A stretch of DNA of 64,000 nt from Pedobacter sp. BAL39 (GCF_000170795.1 NZ_ABCM01000021.1:43146-107145); one strand, 5' to 3'. Positions 1-8,872 are shown, counted from the first letter of the stretch. Notes: generated from the sequence alone by a model not told the origin. Translations and numbers: made by a program.

Positions 1-1
1 C

Positions 2-3000
2 TTCAACGGGTCCTTCACAGGTTTTCAGAATGACTTTATCGCCTACGGAGAGTTTAAGACCAAACTCGGGCGACTGGTCTCAGACGTGAACATGAAAATC
101 GATAAGTCGGGAACGCCTTCTTATTCAGGAAATGTCAAAACGTACGACTTCAACATCGGCGACCTGATCAATGAAAAAAGCCTTGGCCAGATCACCGCCT
201 CTTTAAACATCAAGGGTCGCGGCACGGAATTGAAAAACCTGTATGAGAAACTCGACGGCGACATTCAATACCTGGACTTCAATAAATACAGGTACAGAAA
301 TGTGAGCATCGACGGAACCTTTGAAAAGAGATATTTCGACGGGCAGCTGAGGGTAAATGATAAAAACCTGAAACTGGTGTTCGACGGCGGGGTGAACCTC
401 AACAACAAACTCCCTGCATTCAACTTCAAGGCAACGATCAAACAGGCGAGACTCAGGGCGCTAAAATTATACAAAGACTCACTGCAGGTTGACGCCACGT
501 TCAGCACCAACTTTACCGGTAACAACCTCGACAACATCCAGGGAAAACTATTGGTACAACACATTCTGCTCAATAACGTAAAGGGAATTTATCATATCGA
601 CTCAGTCCAGCTTTCTGCCAATGGTGTTGGCAAGGAAAGAAGCCTGACCATCAACTCCGATATTCTGGACGCCAGCATTAAAGGGCAATATGACCTGAAT
701 ACGCTTCCATCCTATTATAAGGCATTGGCCAAGCAATACATTCCATCATTAAAGACCGACATCTTTAAATATAAGGACCAGATTTTTCAGTTCAACCTTA
801 CCATCAAAAAGTTTGAACCCATTGCACCGCTACTGGTGCCGGGGCTTGAAATTGATGAACAAGCGATATTCATCGGCAATTTTGATTCGCCCAACAACAT
901 TGCCACCCTCAATGGCTTTGTGAAAAAGCTGAAGTACCAGGGAGTAGTCCTCAATAACATCATCGTGGATGAGAACACGACCACCAATCAACTGCAAGCC
1001 ATTGTGACCTCAGACCGGGTGGATCTGAACGACAGTCTTTACATCAAAAATGTCAACATCTCAAATATCCTCCGCAATGACAGCCTCACGCTGAATGTCA
1101 AACTTTCCAATGCAGAAGATGATAACCAACTCGATTTAAATGGATTGGTAGAATTTGGCGCGGATACTGCGGGGCGTGTCAGCATTCTCCCTTCCACACT
1201 TAAAATCAACAATGAAGACTGGAAGATCCAGGAGAAAGTACGCATCAGCTTCAATGCCGGAAAAACAGAAATCAGCAATTTCGACCTGAGCAACGGCGAT
1301 CAGCTGTTGACGATCGACGGCACTTTGTCGCAAGACCCCAATGACCTGCTCACCTTAGGATTCAAGAAGTTCGACCTGAAAACCCTGAACCCTTTCGTCA
1401 AGACCCTTGGCGTCAAACTTGCAGGCCGTGTCAATGGAGAAACAAAACTACATCACATCTTAAAGGCACCCAGGATTTCCGACAACATCAAGATCGATTC
1501 CCTGACCTTCAATGATACCTATATCGGAGAGCTGACCGACACTTCTTCTTTTGATCAGAAGGAGAACGCCGCAAACATCTACACCTCCATTATTGCAGGC
1601 AACTCGGAGACCCTGAGTGCGAAGGGTAAGCTGGATCTGGAAAAGAAAGAAATTAACCTGGCTGTGAAGCTCAATGAAAGTAAACTTGCCGTGCTAGAGC
1701 CCTTTGTAAAACAATTGGTATCCAACCTGAAGGGTGACATCTCCGCTGAACTGACCGTCAAGGGACCTTTCAGCAAGCCGGAAATCGATGGCGACATTTC
1801 CTTTAATGAGGGGAATATGACGATCAATTATCTGCAGACCGCCTATACCTTAAATGATAAGGTTACGGTAAATAATAGCGTCATTAAAATTGAAGACCTG
1901 AAATTACTGGACAAGGACCGCAACGAAGCGGTCGCAAATGGCACTGTAGATTTGAACAACATCAATACGCCTACAATAGACGTGGTCGTCAAGGCTAAAA
2001 ACTTCATGGCGCTCAATACCACAGAAAAAGATAACCCCGTTTATTTTGGCCAGGCATACGGCAGTGGTACATTCATTTTCAAAGGACCAACCAACAGGAT
2101 GTCGATAGACATCAATGCCAAAACAGAAAAAGGAACCGTTTTCAATCTTCCGCTCAACAGTTCGGAGACCGTTTCCACAAAAGATTTCATCACTTTCGTA
2201 TCCAGAGATACGACCAAGATTGTCAGAAAACAAACCAGCTTTGACGGCCTTACCATGAACCTTAAACTGGATGTTGACCCCAACAGCACCGCCAACATTT
2301 ACACAACTCTTGGAAAACTGAGCGGAAAAGGAAATGCGACGGACCTGACCCTGAAGATCAATAGCTTGGGGGATTTTGAGATGTCCGGTGATTACATCAT
2401 TGAAAGCGGAAGTTTTGATTTCACGGCACAGGAGGTCATCAATAAGAAATTCACCATCCGCCAGGGAGGAACCATCCGTTGGACGGGAAATCCGACGATG
2501 GCCCAGATCCAGCTGAAAGCCATATATGCGCTTAGAGCGAGCCTAAGAGACCTTTACACAGCTGCAAACAGGGACGGTGGTAGTGACGACAGAGTACCTA
2601 CCGAAGTAGAGATGGGTCTGTCCGGATTGCTGATGAAACCCGACATCAAGCTGGACATCTTTTTCCCTTCAAATCCCGCCATCAAGGAAGAGATGCAAAC
2701 CTATTTCAATGATTCCAACAACCTCAACCTGCAGGCATTGAGTCTGATCATCAGGCGGAGCTTTGCTCCCGGAACGGGACAGGAAGACCTTGGAAGACAA
2801 CTTACTTCGGGGGTAACCAGCACAGCTACAGAGTTGCTTTTCAATCAGTTCAACAACGTGTTGTCTTCATTGAACCTGGATTTTGTGGACATCAACATCC
2901 GTTCTTTTAATGAGGCTAATGCTTCATTCCGCTTTTTCAACGACAGGGTAATCCTCAACGCCGGTATTGTTAATAGAGGAAATTTGAATGACCTGTCACT

Positions 3001-3334
3001 GTCAGGCTTCAGCAGGAACAATGTGGGTGGCGAAGTGGAGATCCTGGGGCTGATTAAAAAAGATGGTACCCTGATCGGAAAACTGGCCAACAAACCGCCA
3101 ACACAGCAGACCATCTTTACGAATACCGGTGTCAATCAAAATAACAATGTCACCTCAATGGGCCTCATCTATACCCAACAGTTTGACAGCTTCAGGGAGT
3201 TCCTGCAAAAGATTACCGGAGAATACCGCAGGGCCCAAAAGAAGAAGGCAAAAGAAGGCCTCCCTGCCAAGACCAAACAATTGATCAACAGAGAGGCCAT
3301 ATTAATTGAGCAGCAGAAAAATCAAAAGAAATAG
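2..3334 (+). CDS. tamB: TamB-like translocation/assembly module protein (DUF490), 5' end outside window
   Basis: The reading frame is open from base 2, so about 1,110 C-terminal residues are visible and the start lies upstream. The protein is made of long repetitive amphipathic beta segments rich in DG, N and K, as in AsmA/TamB-type proteins that bridge the periplasm and are thought to move lipids to, or help assemble, the outer membrane. The conserved C-terminal TamB domain is recognisable around bases 2350-3150, with the block GGTIRWTGNP (from base 2467) followed by an ALRASLRDLY segment and the closing strands before FREFLQKITGEYRR. The extreme C-terminus is lysine-rich. The stop lies 6 bases from the convergent end of ribBA. 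Family assignment is firm; the lipid role is knowledge of the family and was not seen here. Confidence 0.9.
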   Translation, partial: FNGSFTGFQNDFIAYGEFKTKLGRLVSDVNMKIDKSGTPSYSGNVKTYDFNIGDLINEKSLGQITASLNIKGRGTELKNLYEKLDGDIQYLDFNKYRYRNVSIDGTFEKRYFDGQLRVNDKNLKLVFDGGVNLNNKLPAFNFKATIKQARLRALKLYKDSLQVDATFSTNFTGNNLDNIQGKLLVQHILLNNVKGIYHIDSVQLSANGVGKERSLTINSDILDASIKGQYDLNTLPSYYKALAKQYIPSLKTDIFKYKDQIFQFNLTIKKFEPIAPLLVPGLEIDEQAIFIGNFDSPNNIATLNGFVKKLKYQGVVLNNIIVDENTTTNQLQAIVTSDRVDLNDSLYIKNVNISNILRNDSLTLNVKLSNAEDDNQLDLNGLVEFGADTAGRVSILPSTLKINNEDWKIQEKVRISFNAGKTEISNFDLSNGDQLLTIDGTLSQDPNDLLTLGFKKFDLKTLNPFVKTLGVKLAGRVNGETKLHHILKAPRISDNIKIDSLTFNDTYIGELTDTSSFDQKENAANIYTSIIAGNSETLSAKGKLDLEKKEINLAVKLNESKLAVLEPFVKQLVSNLKGDISAELTVKGPFSKPEIDGDISFNEGNMTINYLQTAYTLNDKVTVNNSVIKIEDLKLLDKDRNEAVANGTVDLNNINTPTIDVVVKAKNFMALNTTEKDNPVYFGQAYGSGTFIFKGPTNRMSIDINAKTEKGTVFNLPLNSSETVSTKDFITFVSRDTTKIVRKQTSFDGLTMNLKLDVDPNSTANIYTTLGKLSGKGNATDLTLKINSLGDFEMSGDYIIESGSFDFTAQEVINKKFTIRQGGTIRWTGNPTMAQIQLKAIYALRASLRDLYTAANRDGGSDDRVPTEVEMGLSGLLMKPDIKLDIFFPSNPAIKEEMQTYFNDSNNLNLQALSLIIRRSFAPGTGQEDLGRQLTSGVTSTATELLFNQFNNVLSSLNLDFVDINIRSFNEANASFRFFNDRVILNAGIVNRGNLNDLSLSGFSRNNVGGEVEILGLIKKDGTLIGKLANKPPTQQTIFTNTGVNQNNNVTSMGLIYTQQFDSFREFLQKITGEYRRAQKKKAKEGLPAKTKQLINREAILIEQQKNQKK

Positions 3335-3340
3335 CCAGGG

Positions 3341-4552
3341 CTATCCTTTCATAATCTGATGACCCATTTTATCTCTTTTAGTTTTCAGGTATACCTCATT
3401 GTGTACATTACTTTCAATTTCAATAGAAATGTTATCTACTACTTCCAGACCATATCCAATCAGACCGGCACGTTTGGTGGGGTTGTTTGACATGAGTTTC
3501 ATTTTGGAAATGCCTTCTGCCCTGAGGATTTGAGCACCTACTCCGTAGTCACGTTCATCACCTTTGAATCCCAGTTCAATATTGGCTTCAACGGTATCAA
3601 AACCAGCATCCTGTAAATTATAAGAACGAAGTTTATTGATCAGTCCGATGCCGCGACCTTCCTGGTTCATGTAAACGATCAGTCCTTTCCCTTCCTTATC
3701 AATCATCTCCATTGCTTTGTGCAGCTGAGGACCACAGTCGCAGCGGCAAGAGCCGAAGATATCACCGGTAACACAAGAGCTGTGGACCCTGACCATTACA
3801 GTTTCATCCACTGTCCACTCGCCTTTGCTGATGGCCAGGTGCGTTGCACCATTATCCAGCTGTGTGTAAGCCGTCATTTTGAAATCGCCCCATTGTGTCG
3901 GCAAGTTTACGGTTACTTCCTGTTTGATCAGACTTTCTTTACTTAAGCGGTAAGCAATCAAATCTTTGATCGATATAATTTTCAGCTGATGCTGAGCAGC
4001 AATTTTTATCAAATCCGGAAGCCTGGCCATTTCACCATCTTCCTTCAGGATTTCCACGAGCACACCTGCGGGCTCCATACCTGCAAGTTTGGCCAGATCC
4101 ACGCAGGCTTCAGTATGCCCTGCCCTTCTGAGCACACCACCATCTAAAGCACGAAGCGGAAAGATATGTCCGGGTCTGCCGAGTTCAGCAGGATCTGTAT
4201 TGGGGTCAATCAATGCCTTGATGGTCTTTGACCTGTCGGATGCAGAGATCCCGGTAGTACAACCATGGCCCAGCAGATCCACCGAAACGGTGAAATTGGT
4301 TTCATAGGCAGCAGTGTTCTTGCCCACCATAGGCTCCAGGTTAAGCTCGTCGCATCGCTGTTCTGTTAAAGTAGCACAAATTAATCCTCTACCATAAGTA
4401 GCCATGAAATTAATCACTTCAGGGGTTGCATTAGAAGCGGCGGTCAGAAAGTCACCTTCGTTCTCTCTGTCTTCATCATCAACAACGATGATTACTTTAC
4501 CAGCTTTAATGTCAGCGACAGCTTCTTCTATCGCATTTAATTTGATTTCCAT
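3341..4552 (-). CDS. ribBA: Bifunctional 3,4-dihydroxy-2-butanone-4-phosphate synthase / GTP cyclohydrolase II
   Basis: The 403-residue product catalyses both entry reactions of riboflavin synthesis: ribulose 5-phosphate to dihydroxybutanone phosphate, and GTP to the diaminopyrimidine. Residues 1-200 are RibB, with the acidic metal/substrate loop DDEDRENEGD at 25-34 and RRAGHTEA at 142-149. Residues about 210-403 are RibA: the zinc cysteines fall at C260, C271 and C273 (spacing C-x10-C-x-C), followed by NQEGRGIGL and LMSNNPTK. Length is normal for the fusion. It is monocistronic on this strand: the LptF-like gene upstream ends 85 bases away and a TAACTTTG promoter element lies in between. The leader is too short to hold an FMN riboswitch. 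Confidence 0.97.
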   Translation of the reverse strand: MEIKLNAIEEAVADIKAGKVIIVVDDEDRENEGDFLTAASNATPEVINFMATYGRGLICATLTEQRCDELNLEPMVGKNTAAYETNFTVSVDLLGHGCTTGISASDRSKTIKALIDPNTDPAELGRPGHIFPLRALDGGVLRRAGHTEACVDLAKLAGMEPAGVLVEILKEDGEMARLPDLIKIAAQHQLKIISIKDLIAYRLSKESLIKQEVTVNLPTQWGDFKMTAYTQLDNGATHLAISKGEWTVDETVMVRVHSSCVTGDIFGSCRCDCGPQLHKAMEMIDKEGKGLIVYMNQEGRGIGLINKLRSYNLQDAGFDTVEANIELGFKGDERDYGVGAQILRAEGISKMKLMSNNPTKRAGLIGYGLEVVDNISIEIESNVHNEVYLKTKRDKMGHQIMKG

Positions 4553-4569
4553 TTTCTAAGATTACTGTA

Positions 4570-4577
4570 CAAAGTTA
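4570..4577 (-). promoter_or_regulatory. Bacteroidota -7 element for ribBA
   Basis: The minus strand reads TAACTTTG, an exact match to the TAnnTTTG -7 box of the Bacteroidota primary sigma factor, about 17 bases before the ribBA ATG. At the expected -33 distance only GTG is found, so the upstream element is weak. Confidence 0.55.
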
Positions 4578-4637
4578 CAACCTTCCTGAGCAATTTCCAC
4601 GCTCCTAGTATCATATATACGTAAGGAATAAAGGCGC

Positions 4638-6056
4638 TTATTTTTTCTTTTTGAAAAGATTGATAAAGAATTGTTTGATGGCACTGATGTCAAATAAAGC
4701 GGAATCTACTGTCGCCTTATAAGTAAGAAATGCACCCAGTGGAGACAATACAATTATGGCCAGCCATGGACCGAAAAAAGGCAGCAAGGTACCTGTCAAT
4801 GCCGATTTTTCCGCTACAGTACTGATCACATGGTAGATCAGGAAGAACACGACTGCCATTACCACCGGAAGACCCAGTCCGCCTTTCCTGATGATGGCCC
4901 CCAGGGGAGCCCCGATAAAGAACAGCAGCAGACAGGAAAAGGCAAGGGTAAATTTCTTCTGGTACTCAATCTGCACCTTAATGATGTTCTTGGTACGCTC
5001 CTCGAAGTCGCCAACACGTGCGGAGACGTTCTGCTTGACCGAATTGGCCTGATCGTAAGCACTCTGGATCACCGAGCGCTTCTGCGGTTGCGGAACCATA
5101 TTCAGCAGATCTCCTTTGATCACCTTCGGTATAGCTTTCACCCTGGTGTATCCTTTTACGTAGGTATTTTGTTTGAAGTAATTGTTGATGACCGTGGCGT
5201 TATACTTATTGGTACTATCCAGGTCTTTAGTCAGCGAGTCCTGCTTTTTGGTAAGCCCCTTCAGGTTGAGCATCTGCGTATTGTTGCGGAAGCCCTGTTC
5301 GTCTGTCCGCTTCATATTGAAGCTGGAGATGTCGAACTTCTGGTCCGTTTCCTTAAAGCGCATGCGGGTAAGCTCCTGTCTGGGGTTGTAAGATGCATTT
5401 TTGCCGCTGGACTCTTCATAACGTACGCCGTCTTTCAATTTCAGCAGCAGGTATTTGTCGTCACTGGCCATCTTCCCTTCCTTCGCAATGATGATCTTGG
5501 CAATCCCGTTGTTACTGGTGTGATCGTAAATCATCACGTTGTGTAGGGTAACACCGTCAGCACCTTTTTTATCTACGCGGATGGAGTAATTCGGTATGCT
5601 GCTATTGAACACGCCTTCTTTAATCAGAAATGAAAGTTTTTTGTTCCTGATATCCCACAAAAGAGAACCAAATTTAAGGTTGGCTTTCGGAAGCATGTAA
5701 TCGGAAAAGAAAAAAGAACTGATGGAGATACAGGTAATGAGCACCAGCAAGGGCATCATTGCCTTCTGCAGGGAGATACCGGCAGATTTGATGGCTACCA
5801 ACTCGTAATTTTCCCCTAAGGTGCCAAAGGTCATGATAGAGGAGAGCAGGATCGACAGTGGCAGCGCCATGGAAACGTTAGCTGCGGATGCATAATACAT
5901 CAACTCCAGAATCACATACCATTCAAAGCCTTTTCCGATTAAGTCATCTACGTACTTAAAAAGAAAGAACATCAATAGAATGAACATCACAATAAAAAAT
6001 GTGACGAAGAATGGCCTGATGAATGCTTTGAGCAGAAGTACGTGGATCTTTTTCAA
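4638..6056 (-). CDS. LptF/LptG-family lipopolysaccharide export permease
   Basis: The 472-residue inner-membrane protein has the YjgP/YjgQ layout: three N-terminal helices (about 15-35, 55-75 and 98-118), a long periplasmic beta-rich domain (about 125-365), and three C-terminal helices (about 372-465). Such permeases work with LptB and a second permease to pull lipopolysaccharide out of the inner membrane. The start is TTG: it gives the family-typical N-terminus MKKIHVLLLKAFIRPFFVTF, whereas the next ATG would remove half of the first helix. It follows the START-like gene by 32 bases, but a TACCTTTG box lies immediately before the TTG. Whether it is LptF or LptG cannot be decided from sequence reading alone. 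Confidence 0.9.
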   Translation of the reverse strand: MKKIHVLLLKAFIRPFFVTFFIVMFILLMFFLFKYVDDLIGKGFEWYVILELMYYASAANVSMALPLSILLSSIMTFGTLGENYELVAIKSAGISLQKAMMPLLVLITCISISSFFFSDYMLPKANLKFGSLLWDIRNKKLSFLIKEGVFNSSIPNYSIRVDKKGADGVTLHNVMIYDHTSNNGIAKIIIAKEGKMASDDKYLLLKLKDGVRYEESSGKNASYNPRQELTRMRFKETDQKFDISSFNMKRTDEQGFRNNTQMLNLKGLTKKQDSLTKDLDSTNKYNATVINNYFKQNTYVKGYTRVKAIPKVIKGDLLNMVPQPQKRSVIQSAYDQANSVKQNVSARVGDFEERTKNIIKVQIEYQKKFTLAFSCLLLFFIGAPLGAIIRKGGLGLPVVMAVVFFLIYHVISTVAEKSALTGTLLPFFGPWLAIIVLSPLGAFLTYKATVDSALFDISAIKQFFINLFKKKK

Positions 6057-6060
6057 TACA

Positions 6061-6068
6061 CAAAGGTA
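6061..6068 (-). promoter_or_regulatory. -7 element abutting the TTG start of the LptF/G-like gene
   Basis: The minus strand reads TACCTTTG, ending 4 bases before the TTG start codon. If active, the transcript would begin at or inside the first codons (leaderless). No TTG is present at the -33 distance, where the stop codon of the upstream gene lies. Confidence 0.4.
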
Positions 6069-6088
6069 ATCAAAGCAAGCGAAAAAAT

Positions 6089-6469
6089 CTAGGCACCCAG
6101 CACGCTATGTAAATAGGTAATCTGGTTATCCCAGATCTGCCTGCGCTCAGCGAGGGTTTCATCGGTCGCAAAGTCGGTGATGGCCAAGGCCACATCATTG
6201 GTCAGCTCGTCCTGTACGATTTCCATCTCAAAATAACAATGAGGTTCATCGTCTACCCATTTAAACTTCACCAGCTTATTTTCTTTTACGCTAAGGAGTT
6301 TTGCCTTCTGCACTTCATCATCCCATGTAAATGTATACACCTGGTCCCGGAAAATCACGTCGTCAGCAAACCATTGAGACAAGCCGTTTGGCTCACTTAT
6401 AAAACTAAACAAAATACGTGGAGACGATCTCAATTCATATTCTAACGTAAATTTCTTCTTTTCTGACAT
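6089..6469 (-). CDS. START-like / AHSA1-type small domain protein
   Basis: The 126-residue soluble protein begins MSEKKKFTLEYELRSSPRIL and contains ISEPNGLSQWFADDV, the pattern of the single-domain START-like (SRPBCC/AHA1) proteins conserved in Bacteroidota. The fold is a helix-grip that usually binds a hydrophobic ligand. No catalytic residues or signal peptide are visible and no substrate is known to me. It lies 32 bases upstream of the LptF/G-like gene on the same strand and may share a transcript with it. It starts 104 bases from the divergent tRNA gene. Confidence 0.8.
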   Translation of the reverse strand: MSEKKKFTLEYELRSSPRILFSFISEPNGLSQWFADDVIFRDQVYTFTWDDEVQKAKLLSVKENKLVKFKWVDDEPHCYFEMEIVQDELTNDVALAITDFATDETLAERRQIWDNQITYLHSVLGA

Positions 6470-6541
6470 CGATAAACCCCTTATACTTTGATTGATTGGA
6501 CTTTTTTTAAAAATATATTTCTAAAGAAAAGTAATTTATTC

Positions 6542-6549
6542 TATATTTG
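6542..6549 (+). promoter_or_regulatory. -7 element of the tRNA-Met promoter
   Basis: TATATTTG matches TAnnTTTG and lies 23 bases before the first base of the mature tRNA. At the -33 distance the sequence is TTC rather than TTG. Confidence 0.6.
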
Positions 6550-6572
6550 CAACTCTTTAGAAAAAAGAGCCC

Positions 6573-6646
6573 GGCGGGGTAGCTCAGATGGTTAGAGCGC
6601 AGGATTCATAACCCTGAGGTCGGCAGTTCGATTCTGCTCCCCGCTA
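6573..6646 (+). tRNA. tRNA-Met (anticodon CAU)
   Basis: A complete 74-base cloverleaf can be drawn: acceptor arm GGCGGGG (6573-6579) pairs with CCCCGCT (6639-6645) with one G-U at the end, the D stem is GCTC/GAGC, the anticodon loop TTCATAA has CAT at 6607-6609, and the T arm is GGCAG-TTCGATT-CTGCT with discriminator A at 6646. CCA is not encoded. The anticodon stem lacks the three G-C pairs of initiator tRNA, so an elongator Met tRNA is most likely. A lysidine-modified tRNA-Ile with the same genomic anticodon cannot be fully excluded. A serine-recombinase remnant abuts the 3' end, indicating use as an integration site. Confidence 0.95.
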
Positions 6647-7136
6647 CTAGACCGGAAAAAGCGGAATAATCGAGACATAAATCGGGTATTCCGCTTTTCT
6701 TTTTGCTTATAACTTGCTGAAAATAAGCCAAATACAAAAACACAGAATTTATTTCATTGGTTCGATATTCATCGGTTTTCCTGTTGTAAAATATACCTTG
6801 GGGAAACAGTAGATGCTGTAATTGTTGCTTAGTATGGCAATCGCCAGAAAGCCACTTTAAAGGTAATCAGTGGCATATTCGACAGCTAAATCAACGCATT
6901 CTTTAAGGTTAGATATTTGATTTGACAACTTCATCAAAGTTCCCTCTATTTCCAACTTTTCAACATCGTATCTTGACTTGTATTTGGTATACAATTCTAC
7001 CTATCTCTTCTTCAATATAGCGTTCTTCTAAACGGAGGACCTCGCTTTTGATTGCAGAATGCTGATTTAATAAGTCCTGGTAATCGTCCTGGTTATCGCT
7101 AATTAGCTGTTTGCTTCCGCAACTAATAACCCATTT
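6606..7136 (-). pseudogene. Decayed C-terminal part of a large serine recombinase (integrase)
   Basis: Minus-strand translation gives three consecutive pieces in different frames. From 7136 to about 7003 comes a coiled-coil-like stretch ending RLEERYIEEEIG. From about 7000 to 6864 comes VELYTKYKSRYDVEKLEIEG...NLKECVDLAVEYA. From 6863 to 6606 comes WLSGDCHTKQQLQHLLFPQG, then IFYNRKTDEYRTNEINSVF. Together these match the end of Bacteroidota large serine recombinases in order and spacing: a helical linker, the L-x-K-Y family region, then a KQxLQxLxFPxGxxYxRKxxxxRTxxIN block. Two frameshifts separate the pieces and no catalytic N-terminal domain is found upstream. The last frame continues through the terminator into the antisense of the tRNA and stops at 6606. 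The assignment is from motif recognition, not a search. Confidence 0.75.
6657..6705 (+). terminator. Rho-independent terminator after tRNA-Met
   Basis: A 12-bp perfect inverted repeat (AAAAGCGGAATA at 6657-6668, TATTCCGCTTTT at 6687-6698) with an 18-base loop is followed by CTTTTT. It sits 10 bases after the tRNA. It also overlaps the reading frame of the recombinase remnant on the other strand, so part of it may have arrived with the old element. Confidence 0.7.
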
Positions 7137-7494
7137 CAATGTTGATCACGGACTCACTGGACTCCTTGAGCTCTTATATGTGAATTATAAAGCATTAGCC
7201 GCAGAAGAATTTGAACTCAAGAGGTTTACGGTTGCGTAAAAAATCAAATGTCAGGTATGATATCTACTGCACAATTCAGCTCCAGATTCGACACCTGTCA
7301 GATCCGGAATTGAAGACATAAGCATTTTTTTACCAAGGGTTGTTTACATTTCGTGATCTGCATGAATGGCAGGACATGCCAACAACCCATTGGAACGGTG
7401 AAAACCAGAAGAAGAATTGGAATCATTCAGATTCAGAAATACATGGTTAAGATTTAGCCTATTCTCATAACCGCATGGCGGGTGGACTGTAGAC
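7137..7494. other. Intergenic stretch with no intact gene
   Basis: The stretch lies between the recombinase remnant and the SDR gene. It is broken by stops in all frames. On the plus strand 7139-7238 reads as a short open tail (VDHGLTGLLELLYVNYKALA, then AEEFELKRFTVA and a stop) that looks like the C-terminus of some protein, but I do not recognise it. A second short plus-strand frame at about 7347-7450 is also unassigned. Both are plausibly debris of the same lost element. Confidence 0.4.
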
Positions 7495-8244
7495 TTAAAA
7501 ATTGGAACCACCATTAGCTTTAATATGTTCACCGTTGATATAAGCGGCCTCATCAGATGCCAGAAAAGCAACTACTTTTCCTATGTCCTCCACGGTACCA
7601 AGGCGTCCAAATGGTGAACTGTCGCGAACAAATTGCTTGAATTCCTCAGAGATTTCGGTAATAACCCCCGCTTGGTCGATGACACCCGGCATAACCGAAT
7701 TAACAGTAATATATCTGTTCCCGAGCTCTTTACTTAGAATGTCTACAAACTTTTTCCCTGCACTTTTGCTAGATGCATAAACCGCCGCACCGGTCTCAGC
7801 ATTTAAGCTTTGAGTAGAGGAGATCAGAATTATCCTGCCTTCATTCCTAAGATATTTTGCTGCCTGTTGCATGACAAAGAAAGTCCCTTTGACATTCAGA
7901 TTGTAGATTTTATCAAAGTCTTCTTCTGAATAGTCAACAAATGCTTTATCTACCAGCTCCACACCCGCATTTGCTACCACAATATCAATATGACCAAATT
8001 TATTCAATGCCTGCTGGTACAATCTTTCAATCGCTGTCAGGCTTGATACATCCGCTTTGATTAAATGGTAATTGACTCCATAGTCGTCCATAAGCTTTGC
8101 CGTTTCATGAGCGGCCCTGTCATCTGAACTATAATTAAGTATGAGCTGTAAACCTTCAGAAGCTAATTTTTCAGCTATGCCCCTCCCGATGCCTTTGGAA
8201 GCACCCGTAATCAATGCAACTTTTCCTTTTAGTTCCGGATACAT
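7495..8244 (-). CDS. Short-chain dehydrogenase/reductase (SDR)
   Basis: The 249-residue Rossmann protein uses NAD(P)H to reduce or oxidise a carbonyl/alcohol; the substrate is unknown. Visible signatures are TGASKGIG (cofactor loop near the N-terminus), VANAG, the catalytic SS...YASSK tetrad region, and a C-terminal NGEHIKANGGSNF as in classical FabG-like SDRs. I chose the ATG at 8244 (MYPELKGKVALITG) because an AAAGAG ribosome-binding sequence precedes it and the longer frame to 8286 would overlap the preceding gene. The SnoaL-like gene ends 20 bases upstream, so the two form an operon, probably acting on the same small molecule. Confidence 0.88.
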   Translation of the reverse strand: MYPELKGKVALITGASKGIGRGIAEKLASEGLQLILNYSSDDRAAHETAKLMDDYGVNYHLIKADVSSLTAIERLYQQALNKFGHIDIVVANAGVELVDKAFVDYSEEDFDKIYNLNVKGTFFVMQQAAKYLRNEGRIILISSTQSLNAETGAAVYASSKSAGKKFVDILSKELGNRYITVNSVMPGVIDQAGVITEISEEFKQFVRDSSPFGRLGTVEDIGKVVAFLASDEAAYINGEHIKANGGSNF

Positions 8245-8264
8245 ATATAATAAAATCTCTTTAG

Positions 8265-8723
8265 TTAATTTGATTTCGCGGGCCACGCACCGGTTTGCAG
8301 CAGCATAGTCAACCAGTCTTCCAGGTGCCAGGTCTTTTCCAGCCTCCCATTTTTCAAGTGATGAAATTCATGGATAGCAATAGTGAGTTTCTGATTGGTC
8401 GGTGGTATACCCATAAACTCATTGCCATGAGTAAATACCATTTCTGCCCGTACGCCTGCCCGTTCGTGAGTGCCAAAGATTTCATGTACGTTAACGATCA
8501 CATCAGGAAAGGCCTCGGTAAATCCTTGTACTAAAACTTTATATCCTGCAGGACCGTCCTGCTGATCTGGGCCTAGGGGAATATCCTGCCAATCCGGAGC
8601 TAGAATTTGTTCGATCACACTGTAATCACGTTTACTGAATAAGCCATAAAATGTTTTTAAGGTATCGATTTCCTGTTGGGTCAAAGCTTTTGCTAAGCCA
8701 TCTGTTGTTTGATCTGTAATCAT
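8265..8723 (-). CDS. SnoaL-like / ester cyclase family protein
   Basis: The 152-residue protein has the NTF2-like alpha+beta barrel pattern of SnoaL-type polyketide cyclases: an N-terminal helix region (TLKTFYGLFSKRDYSVIEQI), DWQDIPLGP, a GYKVLVQGFTEAFPD segment, and HEFHHLKNGRLEKTWHLEDW near the end. Proteins annotated this way in soil bacteria are mostly of unknown activity and often sit beside SDR genes. It is first in a two-gene unit with the SDR. A 13-base match to the LacI-type operator found at 55.8 kb lies inside this gene (8485-8497), probably without function. Confidence 0.82.
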   Translation of the reverse strand: MITDQTTDGLAKALTQQEIDTLKTFYGLFSKRDYSVIEQILAPDWQDIPLGPDQQDGPAGYKVLVQGFTEAFPDVIVNVHEIFGTHERAGVRAEMVFTHGNEFMGIPPTNQKLTIAIHEFHHLKNGRLEKTWHLEDWLTMLLQTGAWPAKSN

Positions 8724-8872
8724 TGATTTTTATAAAATAATAGGTTTATTGTAATATCCACTTAGCTTTAAAAAGCCTTATTTTTAGGTGCATATAAATC
8801 AGAATCGGTCAATTGCCTCCCAAGTATCACGAGATAATCTTCGTATTGCTCCGCACATAAATAAAATATTGT

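Noticed and set aside
3331..3344. Short inverted repeat ATAGCCAGGGCTAT between tamB and ribBA
   Set aside because: Loop is too small for the full arms and no T tract follows; it overlaps both stop codons, so a terminator call is not supported.
4830..5546. 238-codon plus-strand frame
   Set aside because: Antisense to the LptF/G-like gene, whose membrane topology and family N-terminus are clear; the product has no recognisable domain.
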